A stretch of DNA of 64,000 nucleotides from Spodoptera frugiperda. Its lineage: Eukaryota; Arthropoda; Insecta; Lepidoptera; Noctuidae. The translations under genes were made by a program, and so were the position numbers. The notes beneath the pieces are model-generated. The model had not been told where the DNA came from. It worked only from the letters and a program-made list of their open reading frames with translations, and made no database searches. Position 1 is the stretch's first letter, and each line of letters starts with the position of its first letter. Shown piece after piece: positions 35,697 to 48,028 of the stretch. Where the stretch lies: NCBI RefSeq assembly GCF_023101765.2, contig NC_064213.1:10602001-10666000 (forward strand), written 5' to 3'.

Positions 35697-36609
35697 CCAA
35701 CTCGTCGTCATGCTACATACTAAACACTAAGCACGCTCTTTGCATGATTCCTCAACCTGGTGTTCCGAGGAATTCTGACTGCGATTGTGACAATAATTTC
35801 GACTCCTTTCAATCAGGATTGGTTGCAATTGATGAATAACGGGCCTTCCGTCAGTAGTTATTCCATATTCGGGCGGGCCAGGCTATTGGCACAACATAGC
35901 GACGTGACAGACAGACGGACATTGCATAACGGGGGTGCCGGTCGTTCACCCGCCTGCCCGCCACGCGGTAAATAACTTTAAAACCACCCCCACACGGCAC
36001 TTATTCCTACAAAACTTATTTCCACACTTTCCAAGGGAGTCGCAATACGAGTGTTTACATCAAACAGACCTTATATTGAATGCAATAAAGTTTATATTTC
36101 ATTGCATAAATGTCTAGATTTAGCGGTCATAGAGCATGAACCTTGGTTGGATAGAAAAGGGTTGAATTTTGTGGTTTAATGAAAGAACATAAACATTCAA
36201 GTGTGTTTAGCTAATGTACTAGTAAGTAGGTAAATAATGACTGATTTAAATAATAATCGTATAATAAATAGGGTTAATTTTAACAGGAAACTCCGAAAAA
36301 AATATCCTTCTAGAATTACATTTACAAAATATATGTATTTTGAATTTAATCTGAATCAGTACCTACCTACTTCTACATTCTGATCATAACCTTAACCTTG
36401 ACGCTCCGCCGAACGCTCGCTCGCAGAAATTACGTGTCTTACAAGTGGCCACCACTTCACCAGGGGCTTGTGGCAGACTCTTGTATCAAGCCTGGGCCAC
36501 TAAACCGAAGCAGTCATCAATAATTATTGAACGCAAAATATATTCTAAAGACGAGAAACTGTGAAATAGTTTTTAAGTGTGCCGGCTCGACCGGAGTGTT
36601 ACCACGGCC
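35697..36609. other. Non-coding stretch, no gene seen
   Basis: No exon or repeat family recognised. Confidence 0.55.
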
Positions 36610-36790
36610 TCACCGAAAACCGACGTGAAACAACGCTTGCGTTGTGTTTCGTTGTGTGAATGAGGTTACCGGAGGCCCAATCCCCGATTCCCCAACAACC
36701 CTTAAATTCCTAACCACCAAAATGCCGGCAACACACTTGTAACGCCTCTGGTGTTTCAAGTGTTCATGGGCGTTCGTGATTCGTTTATGA
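36610..36790 (+). mobile_element. Fragment of a common lepidopteran repeat
   Basis: The segments CCGACGTGAAACAACGCTTG, GGTTACCGGAGGCCCAATCC, TGCCGGCAACACACTTGTAA and GCCTCTGGTGTTTCAAGTGT resemble a repeat I know to be abundant in moth and butterfly genomes. Only one copy is present here and its borders cannot be set exactly. Confidence 0.6.
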
Positions 36791-37683
36791 AGAAGAAGGA
36801 GCACAAACCTCTAAAGGATGAATTTCATGATAACTACCACATCTAGACTATTACTGTGTGTAAGAACATATTCTCTTGATCGCTGGTGTCTCACAGGCTC
36901 ATGTGACGAGGGCTGCCTGCCTCGTAAACTGTGACGACACATTGCCGCCGCCCCAAGGACACATCCAGTCAGTTCCACAGCCGACCGGGGCCACTAAACA
37001 CTTGATTAAGTCGGTTATATATTCTCACAACATTGCAATTCGAATGTGAATGCCATCCTTGAATCTTGTTCTTTGTATTTGCACAAAAAGTAATTGATTA
37101 TGGAGGAATTTATTGTTACATCCCGCCATTACATCACCACACAGTGACAAATACGAAACGGAATACTAACAAAGTAATTATACAATAGTGTAGAGATTGG
37201 ATAGAGGCTTAGAAACTTAAACTCGACGTGAGATTTACTTATTTGTGATAGTGTGAGCCGTATTGTAACGTTTGGGAACGTTTTGCAAGAAAATGGAGGA
37301 ATCTTTTAAATAGTTATCTGAGTATTTTAACCATAGGTTGAGCATATTCTCCTCATTCCATCAGACGATCATTAGCATGAATGGAGTCGTGTTTGTGTTG
37401 TCTCTGTGGCGGCTAGACAGCAGACAGTATACAAGAGACGTTAAACGATAATCGATATCGTCTCCGTGGAATGCTAATCATTCGCGTGAAACCTCGTCAT
37501 CTAAGAACTCACTTGGTTCCTTCTAAAGATATTGTTTCAGTTTCATATATGTACCACCACTATCCACCTACCTTGTCACTAACGTCACCAGCACCTTTCT
37601 GTTCGCTGCTGGACAATGCAATAACTGTCATGATAAATAATTCCTTGAGAATGTAGACGTCCTCAAGCAGTCGCTTGGTCAGT
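36791..37683. other. Non-coding stretch, no gene seen
   Basis: No exon or repeat family recognised. Confidence 0.55.
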
Positions 37684-37728
37684 CGTGTCGATCGTGTCGA
37701 CCGTGTCGATCGTGCCGATCGTGCCGGT
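37684..37728. repeat. 9-bp tandem repeat, five copies
   Basis: CGTGTCGAT, CGTGTCGAC, CGTGTCGAT, CGTGCCGAT, CGTGCCGGT in succession. The unit is rich in the self-complementary word TCGA/ATCGAT. It is non-coding in context. Confidence 0.9.
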
Positions 37729-38811
37729 CGGATGTCGGGCAGTGAGCAATGACGCGACGACTTAACTCGTTATCAGAGCGTGCGCTCCACTGGCGCTGAA
37801 TGCCAACTTACCCCTCGGACTATAGCCAGATGAACTTGTACCTACTTGTGTAATGCTACCTACATCATACCTAATATTATTTAATACCACAAATTCGACT
37901 AGTTCTCGTCTTAATACTTACATAGGATGTATTCTGACAGACTGCTTACCTACTTAATAGACTTCGAGAATAGTTACTTTGTGTCCGAGTATCGAAACAA
38001 AGAGTTCATTAATCTTGCATAGAACAGAGATAAAATACTTACTACTACTTTGTAAAGCTATTTCTCTTGGCGTCTTCCCAACTAGGCTGACGGTGTTGTT
38101 ACATTATATCCTAAACCAGATTCGACTGAATGTCAGCATGTCACATGGAATGAGTGCCGTCTGCGCTCTACAATCAGTTAATTAGTACTAGATAACCTAT
38201 TGTTGGTAAGAACGGTGTTCAGTATTGATGATATACAGCACGGCGTAGAAACTGCTCCCTCTATCGTAGAACAGACGAAACAAATTAATATAATTACTAA
38301 ATTATTTACTTTCCGTTATGAGACTGGATATATCGCAGACCTTACTGCCGTACTCAGAGACATTTACTTAGTAACGATTTTGTTCCGTAAACCATAATTA
38401 AGGACTGGATTAAGTAACCATTAAGTGACCCTTAGTACGGCCGTAAGTCGCCTAAATAATTAGATCCACATCGCATACAATACATTTATAATACAAGTTA
38501 CAATAATATATAATTCTAGTAGATACTAATACAGGCGACGCAGGCCCTTCCGCCGCAGCTGTACATCACGTATTATAGTGATTAGGTACAGATTGTAATC
38601 AGCGGCACAATGCCGGCAGCAGCAGCTCGTCTGCCGCATTGTGGAGGCCCGTCACCGGCTGCCATTGTGGGCACTCATTGTGCGCCGCCCACGGGCCGGC
38701 CTGGCCGCCGCTCACTGTCTGATACATACTATTGATTCCAATGTCTTCAATAAAATCCTTTTTCATTCAGTAGTTAAGTAGAAATGGATTAAATGAATCA
38801 GTTTTGTGTTT
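37729..38811. other. Non-coding stretch, no gene seen
   Basis: A GC-richer block at 38530-38720 has no splice-bounded open frame. Confidence 0.55.
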
Positions 38812-39030
38812 GTGGTGGCTCCGAGGTGTAAGACGCCCGCTTCTTATACATGAGGATGCGGTTTCGAAACCTATCAATGGCAATGTACCAATGTAACTTT
38901 TCAGAGTTATATGTACTTTCTAAGATTATTTAGACATCAATGGCTAACGGTGAAGGAAAACATCGTAAGGAACCTGGGCTTATAATTATAAGTTTGAAAT
39001 CGCCAACCCGCATTGAGCAACAGTGGTGAT
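38812..39030 (+). mobile_element. tRNA-derived SINE copy (family C)
   Basis: It starts with the tRNA-like head GGTGGCTCCGAGGTGTAAGA, has the B-box relative GGTTTCGAAACC at about 38870, then the shared body (TTTCTAAGATTATTTAGACA, GGTGAAGGAAAACATCG, TATAATTATAAGTTTGAAAT) and the CGCCAACCCGC end. It is the same family as the minus-strand copy at 35417-35696. Confidence 0.85.
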
Positions 39031-39751
39031 TGTTGATGTATTTCAATAATAAGTAGGTAGTCTGTATAAAGTAGTGCACTATACTCGTACCTTGCTAACT
39101 TAGAGCTACAATAATAAAAGCAAGTTCCTTTAATGAACAGAACACGCGCATCGCTTGGCCAAACAAATTAACGTGCGGGTCAATGAACTCCTACCATATA
39201 GGAATAATGACGCTATAACGTATAATTTTTATAACAAAACAAATACTAAGTTGAGTTCTCGTTCTTATCCTCCGTGTATCCGGGTTATTAGAGATTCTAT
39301 AGTAGGTACCTAATGGAGAATATACCATACAGAGTACCTAGTACGTAGGCGAAAGTAAAAAAGTAAAATTAAAGGGACCAAGGATGGATTATAATGAAGT
39401 CGTTGTAGGTACCTATATATTATATAGTTGTGGGATAATCAGGCGTAACTACATAACAGCCCGAAGGAGCCGGATTGAGAGATCTCTCGGCCTGACAAAA
39501 GGATCGATAATGACGTCGGAAAATGGTACCCACCGTAGCCGTAATTTCTTTTGTGTCTTAAATATTTATTTCGTACTGAAGCAGACAGTTGCTATATTTT
39601 ATCCCACAAAATAAATGTTCATATAAACTGTTGCCAAGACCAGACAAATACAACTCGCAGTGTCAAACGTAATGAAATCTCACGCAGAGCTAAGTTTCAA
39701 TCCTATATCATTATGTCCAGCCCTTAATCTACAATGGCATATTGTTATGAA
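39031..39751. other. Non-coding stretch, no gene seen
   Basis: No exon or repeat family recognised. Confidence 0.55.
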
Positions 39752-39812
39752 TAAATGCACCCACAACACAGGAGAAATTCCCTAATGTGGGGCAGCGTTC
39801 TAAAAAAACAAA
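39752..39812 (+). mobile_element. 3' fragment of family B SINE
   Basis: AATGCACCCACAACACAGGA followed by GTGGGGCAGCG matches the end of the family B consensus seen at 28085-28262. It is followed by an A-rich tract. Confidence 0.7.
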
Positions 39813-39874
39813 AAATAAATAAAAGCCCTAATTTTTACACGTAAGTTGTGGCCAAAATACTGCACCCGTCCAAC

Positions 39875-39985
39875 GTAGCGCCTAGTTCGTAGCGCGTAGC
39901 TCGTAGCGCCTAGTTCGTAGCGCGTAGCTCGTAGCGCGTAGCTCGTAGTGCATAGTTCGTGACATCGTAGCACGTAGTAGCGTTT
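39875..39985. repeat. Degenerate CGTAGCGCGTAGCTCGTAG tandem array
   Basis: About ten interleaved copies of CGTAGCGC / CTAGTTCG / CGTAGCTCG words with a period of roughly 9-10 bp. Shorter arrays with the same word occur near 2345-2410. No coding potential is apparent. Confidence 0.85.
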
Positions 39986-42900
39986 TTCCGCTATTAATTT
40001 CGTAGGCGTGCAAACCGTGGACTCAACTTAGTCGCAGGAAGCAGTTTACAAACTCTCCTACTACCTTAACTAAAATACGGGGCGAACCTTTTGTGTTGTT
40101 CAGAAATACAATGAAGTGCTTCGAGAAAAGATAGGTGTATTTATATGCACTTCCCTTAGATCGTCTTGACGGAGGCACGTACTTATGTCCACAAATACCT
40201 ACTTACAAAAGGTTAATACTCCAGCTGTGTAAACAGTATTGTTTACCTATGTTCTATACGATGTCTGACTGCAGTGTAATGTTACATGTTAATAATATTT
40301 ATCTTACGTCAGACTAATGGAGTATGTCGTTTAAAGGAGTTCAAGCTCAAACTGTAGTTGGTTGTGTATCGACTTCGATGTTCTGGACTGACAAACATTA
40401 GAATGTTTGTATATGAATATTATGGAAAAAATAGGACAATCAATGATTTACTCTAATTTGCTAACCTTGGAGGACTTTACCGAAACCAGGAAGCTAAACG
40501 AGACTTCACTTCTCTCTCAGATTTTGCTCATTGCTGACGAAAATCTCTCGCCAACGGAATATATATAGTTATATATGTAGTAAGCATTGGGCGACAAATC
40601 CAATTTGCTACCCCTGCGCCCCTGCACCCCCTCCCTGCCCCCTCGGACCCGGCGGCACCTGTCTGCCGGCTCCCCTCGGCGCTGCCGATATAGCATCATA
40701 TGTTCATGATAACATATTGATGAAATATTGTGGTAGTTAGTCAAATACGCTCAAAGCCCTCACAATATTGTATGTCTCTCCTCAGTATCACTTACAGATA
40801 CTCGGATGCAACTAGTTGTTAGGGTAGTGTGTGGTATATAACATTCTGAACCATAAACAATCATCCAGTGTAAAAGGAACGGTAGGATACTATAAAGTTG
40901 GTGGGAAGATGTCAATGTTGTACGTATACAGGCACTCCGCACACGTTGTAGTACTCGAGAGATCAATTTCCATGATAGTGGATCGTGTAACTTGAGACGA
41001 GAGCACAGGTCGCGAGAGTAGCCCACACAGGCGCAGTTCACAGCTGACACTCCGCGCCCGACACACGACGTGACGCGCCGCTTGACCCCCGAGGACTGGG
41101 CCGAAGGTCAACAAGCCGCCGCCAAGTGCTCGGAGATACTCGGCGGCGGCATGTGACAGCACGAGGATACGCGGCAACAACTGATTCGTTTCTTCGCAAT
41201 TAATTAACTGATGTGATTTACATGCCTAAAATAAAATACTCGTATTGTGCGTGGGCATGGAGCACACTTGCTCCAGTGAAGGTAACCAAAATCTGGGAGG
41301 CTCGATGTACACTCAGTACTGAGTACACACTGAGTACAACTACACGTAAGACCGAAAACCTAAAGTTTACTGCAATGATTGAGGAATTCATTTCAGTCAG
41401 TAAAATGATTAATATGTCAACGTGGTGCGTACCTTCCTCGAGTTATTTCCTGGTTAGACGTAAACAAGAGTTCGTGAAAGCGAAGCGACCCATTTTGGAC
41501 TGTATCGTATTGATCGGTATAAGGTGGATATGTCTCGAGATGGAGATGGCAGCGGCACTACACGCGGGTAGCTGCTACAGCGGCTACACACTCGGCTCGT
41601 ACATCAGTTTGCTTTGATTCCTTAATTATATATGTGGTATTCGGTACATATTTACTTTAAATTCAATACACGCTTATGAGGAAAATGTCTTAGAGGCAAG
41701 CGATACATGTCCCCTGCTAAGTTAGAAACTTTGTATGAATGCTGGCCTGTATTCACGTAGCTCATCATTTTAGTCAATTCTAGTTCACAAGGCGGACCAT
41801 CGCCTCATAATGTCCGTCTCTAAAATAAATGTTGACTGCATTTAAGTTATATTTAGCGGAATCTTGGTAATCAGTATTCAGTACGTGTGCCGGCCGGCTC
41901 CGAGCTGATGGAGTCTCGTCCTCACTATTACTTTACACCTACTCACCTATAGCTGACTGGAACTTCTGTTATAGGTCAGATTACTACAATTACATCTGTT
42001 GTTGCATTTATCCTATTTGACTGATATTTATTTATTTATCTTAATCATGACTTTTATCTCTACAGGCACACTTAATACGATAAATGCAGTACAATATAAA
42101 TTGATTATTTTAATATACGCACGTCATGGAGTACTTGGTCTGATTGTGTGAGTATATTGTCGTACATGATTGATCACACAACGCACTGATGAGATCAAGA
42201 ATACAAAGCTGGAAGGTAGCAATATGTTATTATCTCGTCCGTTACATTTATTATTGAAGCTAAACCTCATTCACTAATGGCGCAGAGGCCAAGATAAATA
42301 AATCTATACAGGGATAGTGGCACTGTGGCACACAAGGATATATCACAATGTTGGTATTACTTATTTGCTGCACTAGCTATGGAGTAATTGCTCGAGGTGT
42401 TCGTGCCGCTAGGATTACAACGCATGTTAAAAGGAATTTCCTAAATGTTGCTGATGTAACGAAAAGCGGTTAATTTTGAGAAACATTCGACAAAAGTTCA
42501 GCACAAGTCCTTTGCCTCGGTAACGCAAACATTGCCCGCACCCCGCGTCCCAACACCAAACGGTAAAAGTTACCTTCGGAGCGTATCTGCAAACAGTTTA
42601 TGTCAGCGTCACAAACATTGCGTCCAGCACCGTCACCCCGGCACACAACAGACAGGTTGTAGGTAAACACTGAGTCAGCACTGTTATGGCGCTAAGTTGT
42701 AGAAAAGTGTCGACGTGTGCCTGGAGTAGCGGCGCCCGCCCGGGACCGCACTCAGCCTCTCGATTAACCCGCCAATGTACGGCGGTGTATACAGTGGGGT
42801 GGATACACTCGTTAGCTATACCCACGAGGTAATGCCCTATCGTCGTTTATAGTCCATTCAAGAGCTGGATCGTTATGAAAATGCGAGATGTGAAATCTTA

Positions 42901-44684
42901 GGTAAAAAAATATTATAACATTAAATATGTGGTACTCATATTTAACAGATACGGAACGCAGAAAGGAAAGATCTCTTCCCTAAAAGTTCGTCCATACACA
43001 TTGTCTAGTATTTTTGCTAAAAAAAAAATACAAAAGTTGATGAGTCCATCAAAGTCATTCCCTGTTCACACAGACCTCGGTGTTGTTCCCTGCTTCACTC
43101 GCGACCACTTTACGAAGACCCGTTGATCTCCCCTGTGTTTTTATAGTAAATGGACGTGTGTACTAACATGTCGGCAGCCAGAGGTCTCAGCTAAATTGTC
43201 AAACAAGTCACGTGGTAAACAAAGGGTTGCTGCATCGGGAGCAATTATACGGCGATCCATTAAATATTAGATGAGAAATATAAACGAGGCTTTCTGACAA
43301 GGGACAGCTATTTATGAAGCCATAATCTCGATGTACGAGGGTTTGCGGTGTTGTCTCGGTAAGGGATTATTAAGAGGTCAGATTTAGATGTCCCCGTTTC
43401 TAATGATATTGGTTCCAATTTTAACTTACACCTGTAAGTGTTAGGTATACAATTGTGTATTGCACATAATAACATACCGTTTTGATAAATGATATTTATT
43501 TTGCAAATAGGTTATGAAATAACACTTTTATACGTCAATCTCTTAAATAACTAGATGAGGCCGGCATTTCCTATCCGACTACTCTGAGAAGAAATGCCGA
43601 AACAAACTCAGAGGTCATAGTCTCTTTTTTGAATGAGACGTCTTAGTGTAAGAACGATTTTATACTTTGTAGTTTGTACGAAGCTACATATAAATTAAGC
43701 GAATTGGCCGCTGTTCTATTCTCTACAAAATTTTAACTTAATACCAATTTACTTACGTTATATAAGGTCAAAGGTTCACAGAGTTTCATGAAAAATGAGG
43801 AACCATTTTATCCGATCCCATCCCTCGGCGTTACTAAGTATATAGAACACTTGGCAGTGTGCCAACTAAGGAAATTCTTAAATTCTTCATACTTTCAATA
43901 TGTTTAATGTTGAGGTAACTATAACTATATACAAATATGGCAAACTTTCCATGAAACTATATTAGGTATGTATTCACATAAAATTTTAGAAACGATTATG
44001 ATGTGATTCTAATATAATAATATTGTCAGTATAATTGATGCGATGTATTAAAAAAAATTAAAACACTGTAGGTATAATAACAAATGAATCGTATAGAACA
44101 TCCCTCAGAGCTGTACTTCCTCCTCGATTGTAAATAATATTTACACATTGTAAACGATAACTCGTAAGCATCCCGCACGGAACAAGGAGGGATTCATTCG
44201 CAATGAGCAATACTTAGAGACGTTGAAACGGAGGGTCCCGGCGAGGCGCCCTGGGGGACGCCGGCATTTCATCTACCCCACACGCCGAGTACTTGCTGAT
44301 TTTTATGCACATTGAAGGGGAGCTACAGCAATGCATTTAATTCGAAGGGACACGACTTTGAAGTCGGGAAACTCACTCGCTTGCTCTAGAGGGAAAATCG
44401 CAATCTGGTTTACCTTGTCGAAACCTTTAGTACATTTCATATTTTATTTAACTTTGAAGTTTTTGTATTTCTTTTCGAAGACACGATAAATTAATGACTA
44501 TTTCGTCGGTCAATGTATTTTAGGAGTTAAGTAATCGGAAGTATGTCTATTACGTTGAAACTAATTGGTTTCTTTAGGTTCCAACCCACCCAAAAAGTCA
44601 ACAACCACTTCAACAGTCAGACAATTAAAAGTCACATCAAATGTATTAAAAGTAACGTATCATAAAGAAATGATCATGTTTCAG
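39986..44684. other. Non-coding stretch, no confident gene
   Basis: Overlapping frames on both strands (40517-41180, 41213-41617, 42470-42825) lack domains and splice boundaries. A segment at 43560-43615 (GAGGCCGGCATTTCC, GAAATGCCGAAACAAACTCA) looks like a degraded SINE. Upstream exon or exons of the kelch gene should lie here or further left but could not be identified. Confidence 0.45.
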
Positions 44685-47600
44685 ATGAGATGTGGAGTTC
44701 AGTGGAGAGCGGTGGCAGCAATGGGCGCGCGGCGCCGTGTGCGCGCGGCAAGCACTCGGCGACGCTGCTGGGCGGGCACGTGTATGTGCTGGGGGGGCGC
44801 GGCGCCGGCGGCGCGGTGCCTCTCCGGGACTTCTGGAGTTACAGCCTCGGTGAGCTGAATACCATACCATCCATATTTTATTTCATATCACTGGCATCGC
44901 CGTCTGTGATTTTTACTCGTTTGAGTTGGTACCTCTATCTTCACGTACACTAACACGCGGGTGCACAAGTTAGTTGGTTAGTTATTTCTAGGATTTCTCC
45001 TTTAAACTCAGTAGCTAGTAGTCTATAAGTACCTATTTATTGTTATTGTGCTGTTTGACTCAGTCTTCAGACATAAATTACTGACGTCTTAAGATAATAT
45101 TAAGAGCAGCGTCCTGCGGCGTGCCTCCATCATTGAATAGAATACTAATGAATCAATTAATGCGAGTCTGTATTTATGATTAACAACCTGCTCTTTGTCG
45201 AGCGCCGCCCTGAATACGGCCCTTCACACCAATCGTCGGGACTGTCGTCAGCAGTGGTTCGAGGACTCTTCACAAAAACGTGTCGTTTGTTCCTTGGAGC
45301 GTCTCCACGTTCTACGAGAGCTTCCAACTGCCGTTAATTAGGTCGAGCCTCGAGACTCGAACGCCAATTACATCGCAACTTTTATTTACTGCAGACACTA
45401 TTTACTTGTATACGGAGTACTTGTTATACGAAGTTTCAATGGCAAGTTGAAAATACGTAAATGATTTTTATTCTATACTAAACTTTTGTTATACGAACTC
45501 AGTATGGAAATTAACCAATGAAAGCCAGGAATGAGTTAAAGCAGAGCAAGTGGTCTCGCGATCGCTAGGCCGAACATTATCAGTAATAGCACGAACTACG
45601 ACAATCTTCACCTCTTGTTACATTTATGGAACATGTGGAGACGGTGGGTGTTTAAAATTGTGTTTGTACTAACTTTAATTATTCCGTTATTATATTTTAG
45701 CTACGGGTAAGTGGGAGAAGCTGGAGTGTCGGGGCGAGCCTCCCCCCTCCCTGCAGGAGCACAGCGCTACAGCGCACGAGAACAAGCTGTACGTGTTCGG
45801 AGGAGAGGCCGGCGCCCTCTCGAACGAGACTCCGCTGTGGATATACGACACAGAGGTACGCCTAGTGTGTACAACAGCTGACTAACTATTCCCGGAATAA
45901 CTCGTCGTGCTGTATGTACGGCTGTACCTATTACTCAACCTTCGTATGCTGCTGCCGCAGTGCACTCATTAGATTGATTTGGAGTCCATGTCTGTGGTTT
46001 ACTTAAGCAAGATTTCGGTCTCTTAACTGGACACTGCGTGCATGCATTAGTGGTAGATACTCAGGTCTACGCAGTGACCAAACAAATTTTTTAATTTGGC
46101 ATATTTCAGTCGTTGTTAATCCAATGTTCCAGACACAAGTATGGCGCAAGCTGCCGGGGCAGTCCAACTACACGAGCACGCTGAGACGGCGCAGCCCGCG
46201 GGACGCGCGGGGCGCCGCGCTCGGACCGCGCGGCCGCCGCGGACACTCCGCGCATGCGCTCAAAGACTGCCTGCTCATCTACGGCGGGTACAAGGACCTT
46301 CGAGGCTCCACACACGAACTATGGGCGTTTCATTATGGTGAGCAGCAATCTTAGGTATCTAAGTGGTAGGCTGTAAAACAAAACATAGTATTCCATGTTT
46401 CATGAGACTTTAAAAATTTGGCCTTCAGAGAACAAATCACACGCAGTAATTCAATTAATTAACTTTCAGAATCGGAGTCGTGGCACCAAGTGCGCACGGC
46501 GAGCCCGGGCCCGGCGCGGCACCGGCACGCGGCGGCGCTGCACGACAACCGGCTGTACGTGCACGGCGGACAGTGCGACCTGCGCGACTGCGCCGACCTC
46601 TGGTACTACGACACCAGTGAGTACTACACCACCCACTAAACACTGCCACTGCAGGACTTTAGGACATTTTGAAACAAAAATAATGATTGTAAACAAATGT
46701 AGCTGTGGTTACAATATGTCGTGCTCGTGTGTGCCAGTGTCCCGCGTGTGGAGCCAGGTGCGCACGCCCGCCAAGCTGTCGCCGAGCGCGCGCAGCGGCC
46801 ACGCGGGGCTGCGCGCCGGCGCACATCTATACATCTTCGGCGGCGAGACACACGGACACTCCACCAACGAGCTCTGGAGGTTCCACTTCGGTAACGAAAC
46901 ACCTCTCTATACACTTTCTCATATGTAGCTACTGAATTTACGACTAGTACAACTTCTGATCTAATGGATTTGTATAAATGAAGGTCAGGACTCAAGATTT
47001 GTATAATGAAAAAATGGTAAACTCTCTTGTTAAAGTGTGAACACACACCAACATGGTTTTTTTTTATTACAGCGACAGAAACGTGGGAGCGAATAGTCCA
47101 GAGTCTGAAATGGCCGTCCCCCCGGGTAGACAGCTGCGCGCTGCTGATCCCCGCCGCCCCCCCGCGCGTGCGCTCGGCCCCCGCCAACAGGCTCGGCCCC
47201 AACAGGCACTCGATGAGCTCGCGGCCCGATCCCCCCGCCAGTCTGCTCAAAGAGATCTCCAAGTTATCCTCGTTCCACATTCGGAGAGCTGCTCGATGCT
47301 CGTACAGCGTGCTGGCCGGAGAGAGGGACTCCACGGAGAGCCTGGTGCGCCAGGAGGCAGCTGCGTTGTCCAAGTCACACTCCGCTTACATCATAGACAA
47401 GCGCCAGCCCGCAGACGGCGACGAGAGCCCCCGAGAGGGCGACGTTCCCGAATTTAGATCAGAAATGTCTCGAGAACCAATTTCAGTTCCCGACTTTGCT
47501 GATATGATTTTGCCTACACCAGTCTTATCTCCGGTGGAAGCTACTAAGCTGGTGTATCTGGATTCGGAGGATGAAGAAGATATGAAGCGGGAAATTAGTA

Positions 47601-48028
47601 ACATGAAGAAAAAAGACGGCATTACATCAGTAAAGCTGGACGGCAAGGTCACCGTGGTCACGATCCCTAAGTCGGCCTCCGTCCGGTTCACTAAGGATAC
47701 CATAGTCACCGACGAGGAGGACACGGAACTGTCTACGTCTGACTACGCGAGTGCGGAGCGTGTCAACCGACTCTCTGGTAATTCGCTTGGGTTCAGCAAT
47801 CCGCATTATTTAGGACCTGATGTAAGAAATTTGGGAGCAGCGTTGACTCCAGATTCTGGGGTAGGTCCTGGCGATATTGAGCTCCAGGATTTGGGCGAGA
47901 GACGCGCTAGAAGTGTGCCAAGAAATGGCGAGACTCAACTGCATCTGCTGCTAGTGGGAGGCAAGGAGCCCCCCCACCTCGCCCTGCTGCAGAACCCGCT
48001 GTCTATGTGGACCTACCGGTTGTTGTAA
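44685..48028 (+). CDS. Kelch-repeat beta-propeller protein, 5' exon(s) not identified
   Basis: Six exons with matching phases: 44685-44849, 45701-45855, 46133-46337, 46470-46616, 46738-46890, 47073-48028 (stop TAA). About 590 residues are visible. Each of the first five exons carries one kelch-type blade with the glycine doublet: YVLGGR, YVFGGEAG, LIYGGYKD, YVHGGQCD, YIFGGET. Each is followed by a W-containing strand (LWIYDTE, LWAFHY, LWYYDT, LWRFHF), so exon and blade boundaries coincide. The last exon opens blade six (TWERIVQSL, RVDSCALLI), then has about 250 low-complexity, Ser/Asp/Glu-rich residues before a final LHLLLVGGKEP and PLSMWTYRLL. The protein is probably a cytoplasmic adaptor, as for most kelch propellers without a BTB domain; no catalytic domain is seen. 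The first exon begins one base into a codon after a good acceptor (GTTTCAG), so coding sequence probably continues upstream; a start at the ATG at 44690 cannot be excluded. I do not assign an orthologue. Confidence 0.88.

Noticed and set aside
38530..38720. GC-rich block resembling an exon or promoter
   Set aside because: No open frame bounded by splice sites and no initiator-plus-donor arrangement as at 33.4 kb.
44578..44651. Possible extra kelch exon in correct phase just upstream of 44685
   Set aside because: The implied intron is only 33 nt and the donor (AAAA|GTAACG) is weak.
46636..47373. A 245-codon minus-strand frame across kelch exons 5-6
   Set aside because: It spans an intron and two exons of the plus-strand kelch gene, which has clean phases and domain matches. 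The antisense frame has none.
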